From NCBI RefSeq assembly GCF_019175385.1, contig NC_083344.1, positions 57,288,782 to 57,352,781 of the forward strand: 64,000 bases of DNA, in the 5' to 3' direction. This stretch comes from Lycium barbarum (taxonomy: Eukaryota; Streptophyta; Magnoliopsida; Solanales; Solanaceae). The translations under genes were made by a program, and so were the position numbers. Below the pieces are notes generated by a model. The model worked only from the letters and a program-made list of their open reading frames with translations, did no database searches and had not been told where the DNA came from. Each line of letters starts with the position of its first letter. Position 1 is the stretch's first letter. This document shows, piece after piece, positions 35,171 through 47,477 of the stretch.

Positions 35171-36458
35171 CATTTCCCCTGTAAATGCAACAACCCCGAG
35201 AATTCAACTCGGCCAAAAATACAACAACAAATCCGAGAATTTAACTCGGCCAAAATATCAACAACAATACCAACAATTATTCTAACAATATCCACGATCG
35301 ATTCGAAACGCATACTAACATTAGCAACTTCTTTCTACAAACTTCAACGGCGTTTCACTTATATTCAATTCATATTTGCTCACACATTCGAGTACTAATC
35401 CGAAGCCATTCAAACAATATTGAAGAACGCTTCAAACAATCTGCACAATATTCACAATAATCTAACCAATATGCCATTCCATCCGAAACCTTCCAATTTC
35501 AACAAGAACAATAACAACACATTTCTTCCTTTCAAATTCATGAACTACACCAACAATTTACATATTAACAACGTGATCTTCCATAAATACAAGAAGACTA
35601 TATTCAAATCACATTAAATTCCAAAACAACTCTCCAACCATTACAACTTCTCTAGGATCATTAAACTTTCATTATCAACATAGGATCCCTTACAACAACA
35701 ACCAAAACACTAGATAAATTTTGTTCATCATCCCTACACAATACAACACATACACGGCCACACATAGCATATACACGGCCAAACTCCAACACACCAAATT
35801 TCATGAATTTCATTCATTTCCACATACTACAACATACACAACCATCTATAACATATAAAAAGAAGATTAAATCTTACCTTTTTCCTTCAACTTCTCACTT
35901 GGCTAGGGTTGTGAATTTGCAACAATAAGTGGTTTAATCACTCCAACAACTATCCCACGTTAAAAAGGACCTTCAAATTAGTAAGAATGCTAGAAGAAAA
36001 TGATTTTTGATCAAATCTTTCAAGGGGGTCAATTTTGATGGTCATGGCCGAATGGCCTTTTTATTTTTGCCTTCTCCAACTTTCTTGAATCTTCTAAGGA
36101 ATAAGATGAAAAATATGGCCTATAAGTCATCTTTTTATTTACTCATGTTAAGCCTCCATATGGGCCTTGGCCCATACCACATTACACGACCCACTTGGCC
36201 AATTTGTTCAAGACCATTATTTTTTTTCTTGCTTGCAATTCATGAAAAATTATTTTCCTAATTCCAAATTTGCCCTTAGCCTTCCTCGATATTTCCATGA
36301 GCCATCTTGTGAATTTCCCTTTTTACCCTTAGCCTTTCTCAATATTTCCATACTAATAAACAACTTATTCATTAAAATAATTTTTGGAAAATAGTCTTGC
36401 CCTTAACTCTTCGCAATTATCTCGAATTATCCGAACGTACAAAATACGGGCTATAACA

Positions 36459-38349
36459 GAGGAAGGCCTGGTAGTTCGTCTGGAAATACATCTGGGAATT
36501 CATTCACTACCGGAACACATTGGAAAGCTGGCGAATTTGCCTCGGTGTCATGAACCCGAACTATATGGTAAATATAGCCTTTAGCTATCATCTTTCTTGC
36601 CTTAAGGTAGGAAATAAACCTACCCTTTGGGGATGCCGTATTACCCTTCCATTCAAGTACGGGCTCTCCCGGAAATTGAAATCGAACCATTTTCGTTCGG
36701 CAATCGACATTAGCATAACATGAGGCCAACCAATCCATACCCATAATTATATCGAAATCTATCATTTCAAGCTCAATCAAATCGGCTTTAGTCTGGCGAT
36801 CACATATCACAATGACACAATGTTTGTATACTGTCCTCGCTATTACCGGATCACCAACCGGAGTGAATACCTCAAAAAGTCTAATTAGCTCGGGTTTCAC
36901 CCGGATACAGTCAGCAACATACGGAGTAACATAAGATAAAGTGGAACCCGGATCGATCAAAGCATATACATCACGGGAAAATATAGTCAATGTACCTGTG
37001 ACAACATCTGGGGAAGACTCAAGATCCTGTCGCCCAGCTAAAGTATATATGCGGGGCTGAACGACACTTGAGGTAGATGCTCCCCCTCTGCCTCTGCCTC
37101 TACCTGCTGTAGTCTGAGGAGTCTGTGCTATCGGGTGTACTGAAGAAGACCCAGCTGCTGATCCTGTAGGCAGAGTCCCAACTCTACCTCTCGCTGAAGG
37201 GCAATCCCTCATCAGATGGCCAACTTTCCCGTAGGCATAGCAAGCGTCTGAACCCTGACGACACTGTCCGAAATGCAGTCTACCGCACTGGATGCACCGC
37301 GGTACTGGAGGTCTCCACTGACTAAAATCTCCCCTAAACTGAGAATCTGAGGCCCTCGAACTCTAGCCCTGTCCTGACTGAAATGAACGATCAAACCTCC
37401 TATCTGAGAATCTGGGAGGCGCACTAGTCGCTGACTGACTCGAGTGTCTAGAGTGAATCTGTCTCTGTCCCCCTCTATATTCACTGCTCGCTCCTATAGA
37501 TCTATCCCTCTTACCTTGTCTTCTGGCACTATCACGATCACTTCTTTGCGGCTGTTGTCGTTCCTCAAGATTCTGAGCATGGACCTGTATTCGGGAAATA
37601 TCCATCCCGTCTTGCAAAGAGGTCATCAGACAATCTCTAAACAAATGTGGCCTCAAACCACTCACAAATCAATGGACCCGGTCTCCTATGTCGGCCACCA
37701 TAGTTGGGGCATATCTAGCCAAAGAATTGAAATGCATACTATACTCTCGGGCACTCATACTTCCTTGCTTTAGGTTCAAGAACCTGTCCACTCTCGCTCG
37801 ACGGACCTCGGGTGGCAAGTAATGACGAATAAAGGCATCCACAAATTCCTGCCAAACCGAAGGAGGCGCATTCTCTCCTCTTGATGCCATCCAATTGTTA
37901 TACCATAATACCGCCACATCGCGGAGTCTATAAGAGGCCAACTCCACGGATTCGGTCTCGGAAGCATGAATAATCTTTAAGGTCGTCAACATTTCATCAA
38001 TGAAGTTTTGCGGATCTTCGTCCGGCTTCGACCCAAAGAACTCCGGAGGATTTAGAGTCATAAAGTCACGGGCTCTCGTACTAGCTGAACGATAACTCGG
38101 GCCCGCATTCTGTCGTTGTGCCTGAGCGGCAACCAATTGTGTCAATAAATGTATGGCCTCAGTCACTTGTTGACCCGAAGCACCCGGTGGAGGGACCGGA
38201 GCTGAGGCTCCTCCTTGCTCTTCTATATTGGGCGAGGCCTCGTTTTGTGATTCACCTTCCCCTACATTCGTCGGGAGCTCTCGTTCCACCCGCCTTTTCG
38301 TCGTAGCTTTGCCCTTCTGGGCGGCTGTAGCTTTTCCTATTGGTGGCAT
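36459..38349 (-). pseudogene. Element B gag, zinc knuckle and protease, decayed
   Basis: Starts at MPPIGKATAAQKG (38349). The Gag core (RARDFMTLNPPEFFGSK, LASYRLRDVAVLWYNNWM) is open to a CGA-to-TGA-type stop at 37666-37668; a further stop lies near 37363. The knuckle reads CYAYGKVGHLMRDC, with the second Cys replaced by Tyr. The protease motif is LIDPGSTLSYVTPY. The frame runs into solo LTR S at 36458, just after FPDELPGLP. Confidence 0.83.
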
Positions 38350-38466
38350 TCTGAAAGCACAACACACCTTTAGGAAAAATGAAATCTTATGTATGGCTCT
38401 ATCGCACGATCTAATAAGAAGAAAGACGGTCATTTTCCTAAATACCCTGTAGCCTCTTGTTTATTA

Positions 38467-38484
38467 GCGTGGCGCGCAACACAC
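38467..38484 (-). promoter_or_regulatory. Element B leader hairpin with GCGCGC loop
   Basis: On the - strand stem GTGTG/CACGC (one G-U pair) with loop TTGCGCGC, at the same place as in T and A. Confidence 0.55.
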
Positions 38485-38537
38485 CATAAACAAGACTCTA
38501 CTAGACACGGCTCGTAGACACTTCCTAAGACTGAACC

Positions 38538-38549
38538 GCTCTGATACCA
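38538..38549 (-). promoter_or_regulatory. Element B primer binding site
   Basis: On the - strand TGGTATCAGAGC, a full 12-base complement to the 3' end of initiator methionine tRNA, four bases past the LTR. Confidence 0.9.
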
Positions 38550-38553
38550 CTTT

Positions 38554-40933
38554 TGTCACGACCCAGCTAGGGACCGCGACGGGTACCCGGGGCTAGCCAC
38601 CGAGCACCACTCACTCTACCACTCATCTCACTCGCTTAAGGCCCTTTTATCAACTTCATACACATATTATAGGAAAAACATATTTTAGATAGAAATATAA
38701 ATGCTTTATATACATTTGCCTCTCGGCCATCAAAATAATATATACATATAATAACATCTTGTGAGACCATCTAACCCACACTACGTATCTACGAGCCTCT
38801 ACTGACAGACTGTATATATATATAGACGGAACAAGACTTCGTCGTGCCCAAAATATGCATATATACCAAAAGGAGAATCACAAGCACCTCCGAACAATGG
38901 AGTGCTCTCAATCAGCTGACAGCTACTATGGATCTGGATCAAGCTCACCTCTCTGTCTACCTGTGGGCATGAACACAGCGTCCAAAGAAAACGGACGTCA
39001 GTACGAATATTGTACTGAGTATGAGAGGCATAAACCATGAAGGAAGACAATAATAATATAATGAGAATATCAATATGAAACATCTGGATCTGAATGACAA
39101 TCATAAGAGAAGTAATGCATGCTATCTTACTCATACTCATCATCATATCATATGTGCATAATATGTAAGCTGCCCGTCCATATCGGAACGGTGTGATAAT
39201 CAATAACAATAGCCCGCGTCCAGGCCTCCCGCGTCCGGGGTACCATCTCATGCCGCCCACTAGTGGTGTCTGCCCATGCCAAATGGTCATGGTGTATCCG
39301 TATAGCTACCCGCCTTAGGGGTGACTGCCCGGCCAACTAGGCGCGGTGTAATATTATCATGACATGCTCATATTATTATAGTACATGCGTAAAGCTCAAG
39401 ATCAACTATACTTTATCGGGGTGACGTAAGGTCGTGATCCCCTGATTGTATTATGGAGCAATTATCGACATTCTGCCTCACCTTGAAGGAAGTAGCACAT
39501 AAGGTGTGTGTAAGCATTAAATAACATCTCTATCATTATGGCATCATCGTATTATATCTCTTATCTTATATAGACATTTATATATATAGACGTTTTAGCT
39601 TTCTTCGGAATACATGAACTCATGAAGAGGAAATGAATCTATGCTATAGGATTCATGCCATTGGAAGGAAAGGACTAGCCTCACATACCTTTGTCGTTTA
39701 GCTAGGCTATCATTCACTTGATCTCCTTCGATATCACGTCGCTACCTTCACGAGAGAATTCAAATTAGTATTAGTTAATTGACTTAAGGAATACGTCACT
39801 ATTTCTAGAGAAATTTGGGCAGAACTTCCTTTATTTATACTACTTTTCCCATAGTCCATATCAACTCCCAACGTTCTCAACAACATCCACAATATTTCAA
39901 TCAACAACCATCATTTATATATATTCACCACATTCCACCATTTTCCTCCAATTTCTCCACATTTATGGTTATAGCTCGTTATCGTATCTTCTCATATATA
40001 ATACTCATTTCATGGTCTAAACATCATTTACAACGTATTCATGATCATAGTATATCTACATTCATGATTCCATTTAACTACCATTCAATTGTGACACTAT
40101 TCACTCATTCAAGACCCATTTTCCATGTCTTTCTACAATTCAAGCATCTTAGCTTTCCAATACCTTAAACAACGTGATAAAGTCATGAAACTTACCTTAG
40201 ATGATGGTTGAATAAGTCTTGAGTAGTAATGCCTTCTTTGCACCAACACCCTACTTCACCTTTCTTGGGTTTTCTTGAGGTAGATGACTTTTACTTGCAT
40301 TTCATACACTATGTTTCATGGATTTGATGTTGTTGATTTTGGTTTTCCTTTGATTCTCTTGAATTCTTCTGGATGAAGTGTTTGGAGAATTTTCTAGAGT
40401 ATTCTTGAGTTGGGGAGATGCGAAGTGAAATAAAATAAGGTTAGGATCCCTTTTGAATACTCAAAATATGATTTTTAATGAACAACAGTCGGGGTGTACA
40501 GTGGTCGTAAACCACACTTTACGGGCCGTATACTGGTTTACGGTCCGTCCTCCACGATCGTATTTAAGCATATCAAAACCAGAAAGGTAGACTGAAGATC
40601 ATGGCAGTTTACGATTCAGTTTACGGGCCATATTTTGATTTACGGTCCGTATTCTGGGTCGTATTTTACCATTTCAACATTTAACAGAAAGTCGAAATTT
40701 TTGAAATGTTGAAGGACGATGGCACTTTACGGTCTGTAAATCACTTTACGGGCCGTAAATCACTTTACGGGCCGTAAATCACTTTACGACCACTGGGCTG
40801 AAATAAAATTCCGCAACTTTCTTATTTCCAAAAATTCATAATTAGCCATTCCCTACTTAGTAAAACATTGCACACTCATACCCTTCATGGGTCCATTCAG
40901 TGTAGGCTCGCGGAAAATTTCCGAGGTGTAACA
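38554..40933 (-). repeat. Element B 5' LTR (2380 bp)
   Basis: On the - strand from TGTTACACCTCGG (40933) to TGGGTCGTGACA (38554). It contains ACGGNCCGT-core palindromes (about 40498-40790, including three near-identical TTTACGG/CCGTAAA units), a donor-like GTATGTGAGG (about 39680-39692), GGCC repeats (about 39170-39350) and the double-hairpin module. GTTTT (40934-40938) is the expected target duplication. Confidence 0.88.
38958..39031 (-). promoter_or_regulatory. Double-hairpin LTR module, element B
   Basis: Hairpin 1 TCAGTAC/GTACTGA perfect; hairpin 2 CGTCC/GGACG perfect. Confidence 0.75.
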
Positions 40934-41628
40934 GTTTTATGTGTATGATAAGCTACTGCACTACGATGATGAATTATATGACATGATGATGTATACGCTA
41001 TGATGGTTCATGTACGACGATTATGTATATGCGATATATGTATGAAATGTATTCACCCTTAAAGGTCGCGCAGGTTTTGCCTTCACCTCATGACTTATGA
41101 TTTCTCTATTATGTTTGTTTCATTCATGCCTTACATACTCAGTACAGTATTCGTACTGACGTTCATTTTCTTTGGACGTTGTGTTCATGCCCACAGGTAG
41201 ACAGGGAGACGGTGCAGACCTTTAGGAGCTATCAACAGATTTGCAGAAGCACTCCATTATTCCGGAGGTGCTAATCGGGCTTATACTTTTGTGTATATAC
41301 ATATGTATAAATATTTTGGGCACGACGGGGTCTTGTCCCGTCCATACGTCTAGTACTCTAGTAGAGGCTCGTAGATACGTATGTGTGGGTTATATGGTCT
41401 CACAAGGTCACTACTGTATATACGTAGATATGAGTACATTATCTTTTGATAGCAAAAGGGCTTATGTATATAAAAGTATTTATGTTCTGCAATGAAAATG
41501 ATTTTCTTATGATTATGCATTTATGAACAAAAAAAAGAGAGGTTTAATGAGTATGATGAGTAGTAGAACGAGCGGTGCTCGGTGGTCAGCCCCGGGTACC
41601 CGTCACGGCCCCTAGTTGGGTCGTGACA
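40934..41628 (+). repeat. LTR C, 3' part (695 bp)
   Basis: A + strand LTR end of the B-like family: a double-hairpin module, a TGGGCACGACGGG stretch also seen in B and D, and an end reading GGGTCGTGACA at 41628, followed by no PBS, so it is a 3' or solo LTR. Its left part is cut at 40934 by element B. It sits inside LTR D, whose next bases CGTAT (41629-41633) are the expected target duplication. Confidence 0.78.
41125..41200 (+). promoter_or_regulatory. Double-hairpin LTR module, LTR C
   Basis: Hairpin 1 TCAGTAC/GTACTGA perfect; hairpin 2 CGTTC/GGACG, kept by one U-G pair. Ends GCCCACAGGTAG. Confidence 0.74.
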
Positions 41629-43524
41629 CGTATAATATTATACGATCCGTATAATGGTCCGTACAACCATTACAGTGAAGGTCCATCACGGATGGGATTA
41701 TACGGTCACTTATACGGACCGTATAATATTATACGGACCGTATAAGGGTCCGTATAACTCCCGACGGGCAGATTTTTTTAATTTTGTATAAGGAGGCCCT
41801 AAATTCATTCCTTTCATTTCCCACTTCTCCTCAACACTCTCAAACCTTTAGAACTTTCTCCACACCATACCAACATATATCCAAGGCAAATCAAAGATCA
41901 AACACCAAAAAGTAGTGGAATCAAGTGCAAGAATGTTAGCTAGGGTTGTTGGAAGCTAGAAATCTCTTTGGAAATGAAGTGAGGGTTTTCTCCAAGTGAA
42001 GTGTTTCTATCCAAGGACCATTCCTATGTAATAAAAGGTGAGTTTTATGTTCATTCCATGCTATTAGGAGTATTGAGTGGTTGAATGACTTAGGTTGGGG
42101 AAGAAAGTGGAATATGGAGCTCAAATGTGGAAACAATGGTATTCTTGAATAGTAGGTTGACATGAATTATTATTCTTGATATGATATGAGTGAGATCTTG
42201 TTGTAAATGACGCAAATGACGTTAAAGAAGTATTATACGGGGATGAATGTGGTGTTATATTGTAGCTATGGTCATGGATGACTTTGAGAGGGAATTTTGG
42301 GAATTGAATAATGTCTAACTTGACGAAATTTATTAATTATGATATTGTGGGTGTTGTTGTTGATGTTTGGGAATTGTTATATTATATGGAGAGAGTTGTA
42401 AAAAAAAAAACAAAGGAAGTGCTGCCCAATTTTCATTAGCTCTTAGTCACATTAGCTTAAGCTTAAGTATGTTTTCGATTATCTAATCTTGGTACAAACT
42501 CTCTTGAATGTAGAATCGCAAGCTTGGAAGAAAAGCGTTTAGGGTTAAGGAGACATAAAGGTATGTGAGGCTAGTCCCTTCTTTTTCTAAGGTATGATTC
42601 CTATAAAATGACTTCCTTTATCTTTCCATGACCCTCTTATATTCCGGAAACAATGAGTCTATGATCATTAACAACTACTCATGAGATAACGATAATGATG
42701 ATGATGAAGCTAAGTCTAAAGGTTCTAAAGCTTATGATATGCTATTCTGATTAAGCTCATGATCCTTATATGATTCCTTCATGTTATTCATTGTTGTTAG
42801 GATCACCTTATGATGCTATTTCTTTCAAGGTGAGACATAATAATCCTGACTACTCCATAATGGAACCGGGGGTTCTCGACCTTACGTCACCCCGATAGAG
42901 TCGTAGTTTTTACTTGAGCTCTTATGCATGCTTTATGATGAGTATATATATATGATTACACCGTGCGTAGTTGTCCGGACATGACACCGCTAAGGCGGGC
43001 TTCTTATGATTACACCGTGCCTAGTTGGCCGAACATGACAAGACTTGTGGGTGGCGTGTGATAGTACCCGGACGCGGGTTAACGACGATGGTATAATTGA
43101 TACGCATAATATGTGTTTTCTCTTAAAGCTAAGCAGGTTATATCTTCGCCTCATGTTTCATTATTTCTTTACCGTGTTAGTATTATTCATGCCTTACATA
43201 TTCAATACGTTTTTGGTACTGACGTCCTTTTCTTTTGGACGCTGTGTTCATGCCCACAGGTAGACAAGGAGGCGGCCCAAATTCATAGGAGTCTATCAGC
43301 AGCTACACAGGAGCAATCCATTATTTTGGAGGTGCCAGTTATTGATGTATTCTTTTCTATATATATATATATATATTTGGGCATGACGGGATCCAATCCC
43401 GTCCTCACGTCTCAGTATTCTAGTAATGGCTCATAGATACGGATGCGTGTGAAGTTGTTGTCTTATGGATATATCAGTGTATATCATTTTGTAGCCATGA
43501 GGGCTTATGTATATATGTATATAT
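41629..43524 (+). repeat. LTR D, main part
   Basis: A + strand LTR in two pieces (this and 45907-46066), split by solo LTR E. It begins inside a cluster of TATACGG/CCGTATA palindromes (41629-41760), with the donor-like GTATGTGAGG near 42560, two copies of a TTACACCGTGC repeat (about 42957 and 43010) and the double-hairpin module. Its 5' part is cut off by LTR C. No coding region seen. Confidence 0.78.
43188..43263 (+). promoter_or_regulatory. Double-hairpin LTR module, LTR D
   Basis: Hairpin 1 is TCAATAC/GTACTGA (one mismatch); hairpin 2 CGTCC/GGACG perfect with an all-pyrimidine loop. Confidence 0.7.
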
Positions 43525-43927
43525 TGTCACACCCCACCCTTGGTAAGGTGTGATTGGCACCTGGCACGTTACAGGAACCGAGCGAACCAACTTATAACTT
43601 ACATCCTTCATGTCTCAAATAGAAACACTAAGATCAAGAGGCTAAATATGAACATAATATCATGCATAAGTAAATGTACAATAGACCCATGATGCCGACA
43701 TTACTATTGCCACACCATGACGAAGCTATACACAGGAACTGTCTGCAAAGCCTCTATGAACATGACTGAAGTATATAAGTCGGGAAAGGGCCCCCAACAT
43801 ACCCTCTTGTCACAAAAAAAACATATGCAACTCAGACTCGGCAATGCTCCACGAAGAAGTGGAGCTCACCAATCAAAACTGGTACCTGAAGGCAGCCTAC
43901 GATGAAAGATCCTCATCTCGTCTATCT

Positions 43928-44002
43928 ACACCTGCGGGCATGAACGTAGCATCCACAAGAAGGGACGTTAGTATGAGCAATGTACTGAGTATGTAAGGCA
44001 TG
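43928..44002 (-). promoter_or_regulatory. Double-hairpin LTR module, solo LTR E
   Basis: Hairpin 1 has two mismatches (TCAGTAC against ATACTAA). Hairpin 2 is CGTCC/GGATG, kept through a G-U pair. Confidence 0.65.
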
Positions 44003-44172
44003 AATAGTAACATAGTAAGAGATACCGAACATGAAAAATAATATAACGAACGTATGAGGATAAAGTAATATAAAAGAGATCAACCTATGCCTCTGAATGC
44101 CCTTTTAAGGCGAATGTCGTGCATGCTTAGCTTTTAAAAAAAACTTTCCCATACATATATCCATATATAATA

Positions 44173-44357
44173 TCTTGTCCGGCCGTTAAGGCGCTGTAAT
44201 ATATATAGCATCTTGCCCGGCCATATAGGCACGGTGTTATCTCTCCCGGCCTTATAGGCGCGGTGTTATCTTGCCCGGCCATATAGGTGCGGTGTTATCT
44301 TGCCCGGCCATATAGGCGCGGTGTTATCTTGCCCGACCATATAGGCGCGGGGTTATC
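44173..44357 (-). repeat. 29-bp minisatellite in solo LTR E
   Basis: About six units reading (on +) TTGCCCGGCCATATAGG then CGCGGTGTTATC, exact 29-bp spacing in the middle. Looser forms of the same GGCC/CGGTG motif occur at the same place in the other LTRs. Confidence 0.85.
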
Positions 44358-45906
44358 CCCAGCTGATCAGTGGGATGCAATGCGTACATACATACATACA
44401 CATAAAAATACATAAATGAAATCAACATCGTCATTAGCATTACCATTATCATTATATCCTTCATTAGAAGATCAACTATCGTAAGATGAAATCGATAATG
44501 TCACAGGAGTCTCGAGAATCATGAACTTTGGTAGCACTACGTTATCTTCGCTATATCTCACCTCGAAGGAACAACTCATGAGGTGAGATCAATAACAGTG
44601 AATAGAATCGAGAAAATCACGAAATAGCTCAACATTTTCATATCATCGTTGAAATCATAACTTGAGACTTTTAAACACAAAATCATCATCATCGTAATCC
44701 TCATAGAAACATTCTCATCTTTAACATCATAAGAATCTTTAAGAATCATAACTTCTAGATTTTGAAATCAAGGAGGTTACGGAAACATTTATGAAGTCAT
44801 ACCCTAGGAATCATGCCTTTGAAAGAAAGGGGCGAGCCTTAACATACCTTTTTGGTCGCCTTAACTTTAAATACTCAACGCTTGTCCTCCCAGGCTCGTA
44901 AATCTATATTCAAGAAAATTTATACTATTGTTAGACTCACCTTTATACGTTTGTCTTAATCCTTCAAATAAATCTTTCTAGAATCTGTCGAAATTTGGGT
45001 AGCACCTCCCCTGTTTATTTGCCTAGCCCAAAATCACAATACCAACAAAACAACAACTACAACAACACCAACATCAACAACATCATCATCAACACCAAAA
45101 TATTCCATAAAACATCCCATGCGATGTTTTATCCAATTTCTCGACCCATAAATTCATTATATGCTCATTTAGTAACTTTTCCTCCGTAAGTAAGCTTAAA
45201 TCAATACTAACAAGGAAAGATTCATACCATTCACCTGCTAGAATTACAATATCTTAGATTATCACCTTGAATCCAAGCCAAGTTTCGCCGCAATACGATA
45301 TTATAATCGCAGCTATGCATTGTCCGAACTTAAATTCGGGGATTTCGCTTAATTTACGCTAAAATTCTATAGACGGAATTTGGAGGATTATTCTAGAGAA
45401 TTTGGGTAATTTTGAGAAGTGTTGGGCTGAAAAATGAGGGGTAAAAACCCCTCTTATAAGATGCCAAATCCGGGCGGGTCACTGTAGCAGTATTGTAGCA
45501 TGTCGGTTACAGTTCTGTCAGCCTAACTTGTAACGTCCATAATTCTCTGCTCCGATGTCCTATCGATGAGCGGTTTGTTGCGCTGGAAACTAGACTCGAC
45601 GAACTTCATTTTAGACTTTTGAAATACGTTAAAACTCTTAATATACTAGGAGATATACCCCTCCAAGTTGACCTAAAATTCTTTCTAAAATTCTATCAAC
45701 CTTTTCCAAATTTTCGACAAATTTATTTCCTTCGATTTGCTTGGTCCCGGAGTTTCCCATAGCTTATTATATCAATGTAACCCGTCATGACCATAGGATT
45801 ACTTCGTATAATATCATATATCCTTGAAGGGAACTCCAGTATCCATACTTAGAACGTCCAACACTTATAAAATTTCACGTACGAACCTACGGGGTGTAAC
45901 ATATAT

Positions 45907-46066
45907 ATATATATATATATAAATATATATATATGTATGTATGTATGTATGTGTGTGTGCCTTCGAGATTGTGTATGTTCAGGTTGGGTACGATGATTAG
46001 CATAATGAGTGGTGCTCCGTTGTCAGCTCCGGGTACCCGTCATGGCCCCATAGTCAGGTCGTGACA
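45907..46066 (+). repeat. LTR D, 3' end
   Basis: Resumes after solo LTR E with a TA and GTAT repeat, then ends GGTCGTGACA at 46066, next to pol of element F. The last 45 bases align with the end of LTR C. CCATT (46067-46071) is the expected target duplication in F. Confidence 0.8.
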
Positions 46067-47349
46067 CCATTTCTCTTCTCTCTGGCGACACGTGTGACAA
46101 GCTACCCATAGATTTATGACTGCGGGCATCGGCTACTACATTAGATTTCCCGGGATGGTACAGAATACTCACATCATAGTCTTTTAACCACTCTAACCAT
46201 CGCCTCTGACGCCAGTACAAGTCCTTCTGCTTAAAAATGTACTGGAGACGCTTATGATCAGTAGAGATATCAACATGGACACCATACAAGTAGTGTCTCC
46301 ATATCTTCAAGGCATGAATCACTGCCGCTAACTCAAGATCATAGGTTGGATAAATCTTCTCGTGCTTCTTCAATTGTCTAGAAGCATAAGAGACAACCTT
46401 ACCGTGCTGCATCAGCACACAACCCAATCCAACACCTGAAGCGTCACAATATACCACATAGCTATTTGTTCCTTCTGGAAGAGTCAAAACTAGTGCTGAA
46501 GTCAACTTATCCTTCAACGTCTGAAAAATCTGCTCACAAGCATCTGTCCATTGGAACCTAGCTGACTTCTGAGTCAATTTAGTCAATGGGGCTGAAAGAG
46601 AAGAAAATCCTTCTACAAACCTTCTATAATAACCCGCCAAGCCCAAGAAACTACGTATCTCTGTTGGTGCCGTGGGCCTTGGCAAATTCTTCACAGCCTC
46701 AATTTTTTGGGCATCCACTCTCCGAAATAATGTGACCCAGAAAGCCACGGAGTTCAACCAGAACTCACACTTAGAAAACTTGGCATACCACTCTTTACCT
46801 CGAAGAATTCCAAACACTGTCCGCAGATGTTTTGCATGATCAGCCTCTGACGGCGAATAAACCAGAATATCATCTATGAACAATCTTGAACAAATCTAGA
46901 AAGGGCCTGAATACACGATACATCAAATCCAAGAATACGTCTGGGACATTAGTTAGGCCGAACGACATAACACGAAACTCATAGTGGCCATATCTAGCCC
47001 GGAATGTCGTCTTCGGAATGTCCTCTTCCTTGACCCTGACCTGGTGATATCCTGATCTCAAGTCTATCTTCGAGAAATATTTAGCACCTTGCAACTGATC
47101 GAATAAATCATCGATCCTTGGGAGCGGATACTTGTTCTTTACAGTCACTTTATTCAATTTCCTATAATCAATACACATTCGCAAAGAGCCATCCTTCTTT
47201 CTTACAAATAATACCGGCGCTCCCCACCACGATGTACTAGGCCTGATAAAGCCCTTCTCGAGCAAATCTTTCAACTGTTCCTTCAATTCTTTCAACTCCA
47301 CAGGTGCCATCCTATAAGGCGGGATAGATATTGGCTGAGGGTCTGGCAA
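46067..47349 (-). pseudogene. Element F pol: RT and RNase H, truncated by LTR D
   Basis: RT fragment 46870-47349 ([30 protein letters not shown] ... LDLFK) loses frame just before FIDDILVYS, which resumes in 46883-46067, a one-base loss near 46885. The second fragment carries FIDDIL, YCDASG (RNase H), TDHKRL and NVVADA, then stops at the junction with LTR D. Integrase, chromodomain and 3' LTR are absent and should be left of the window. Confidence 0.82.
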
Positions 47350-47477
47350 TAGGTCAATAGAAAAGTCAATTTCCCTCTCTGGGGAATGCCTGGAAGCTCA
47401 TCTGGAAATACTTCTAGGAACTCATTAACCACATGAATAGACTGAAGAGTCGGCGACTCTGCTTGCACATCTTGAAC

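Larger units (their letters stand above)
33154..36458 (-). repeat. Solo LTR S (3305 bp), related to the T LTR
   Basis: Read on the - strand it begins TGTTATAGCCCGTATTTTG and ends CTAGGGTGTGACA, matching both ends of the T LTR but differing inside. It is flanked by GAGGA on both sides (33149-33153 and 36459-36463), a perfect 5-bp target duplication, and has no internal region, so it is a solo LTR. It interrupts gag-pol of B between the protease and RT. It holds hairpin minisatellites (34531-34682), GGCC repeats (about 33830-34200), the double-hairpin module and a perfect 18-bp palindrome (35153-35170). Confidence 0.92.
43525..45901 (-). repeat. Solo LTR E (2377 bp)
   Basis: On the - strand from TGTTACACCCCGTAGG (45901) to GGTGTGACA (43525). 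It is flanked by TATAT on both sides (43520-43524, 45902-45906). The duplication fits but lies in a TA-rich site, so it is weaker evidence than for S or G; LTR D resuming on the other side supports the call. No PBS, PPT or coding DNA. It contains a 29-bp minisatellite and a double-hairpin module. Confidence 0.83.

Noticed and set aside
35108..35617. Asn- and Ile-rich open frames on + in solo LTR S
   Set aside because: Antisense to the LTR in AT- and AAC-rich DNA; no domain.
44173..44357. CRISPR-like regular repeats
   Set aside because: Units are contiguous 29-bp repeats without unique spacers, in plant LTR DNA: a minisatellite.
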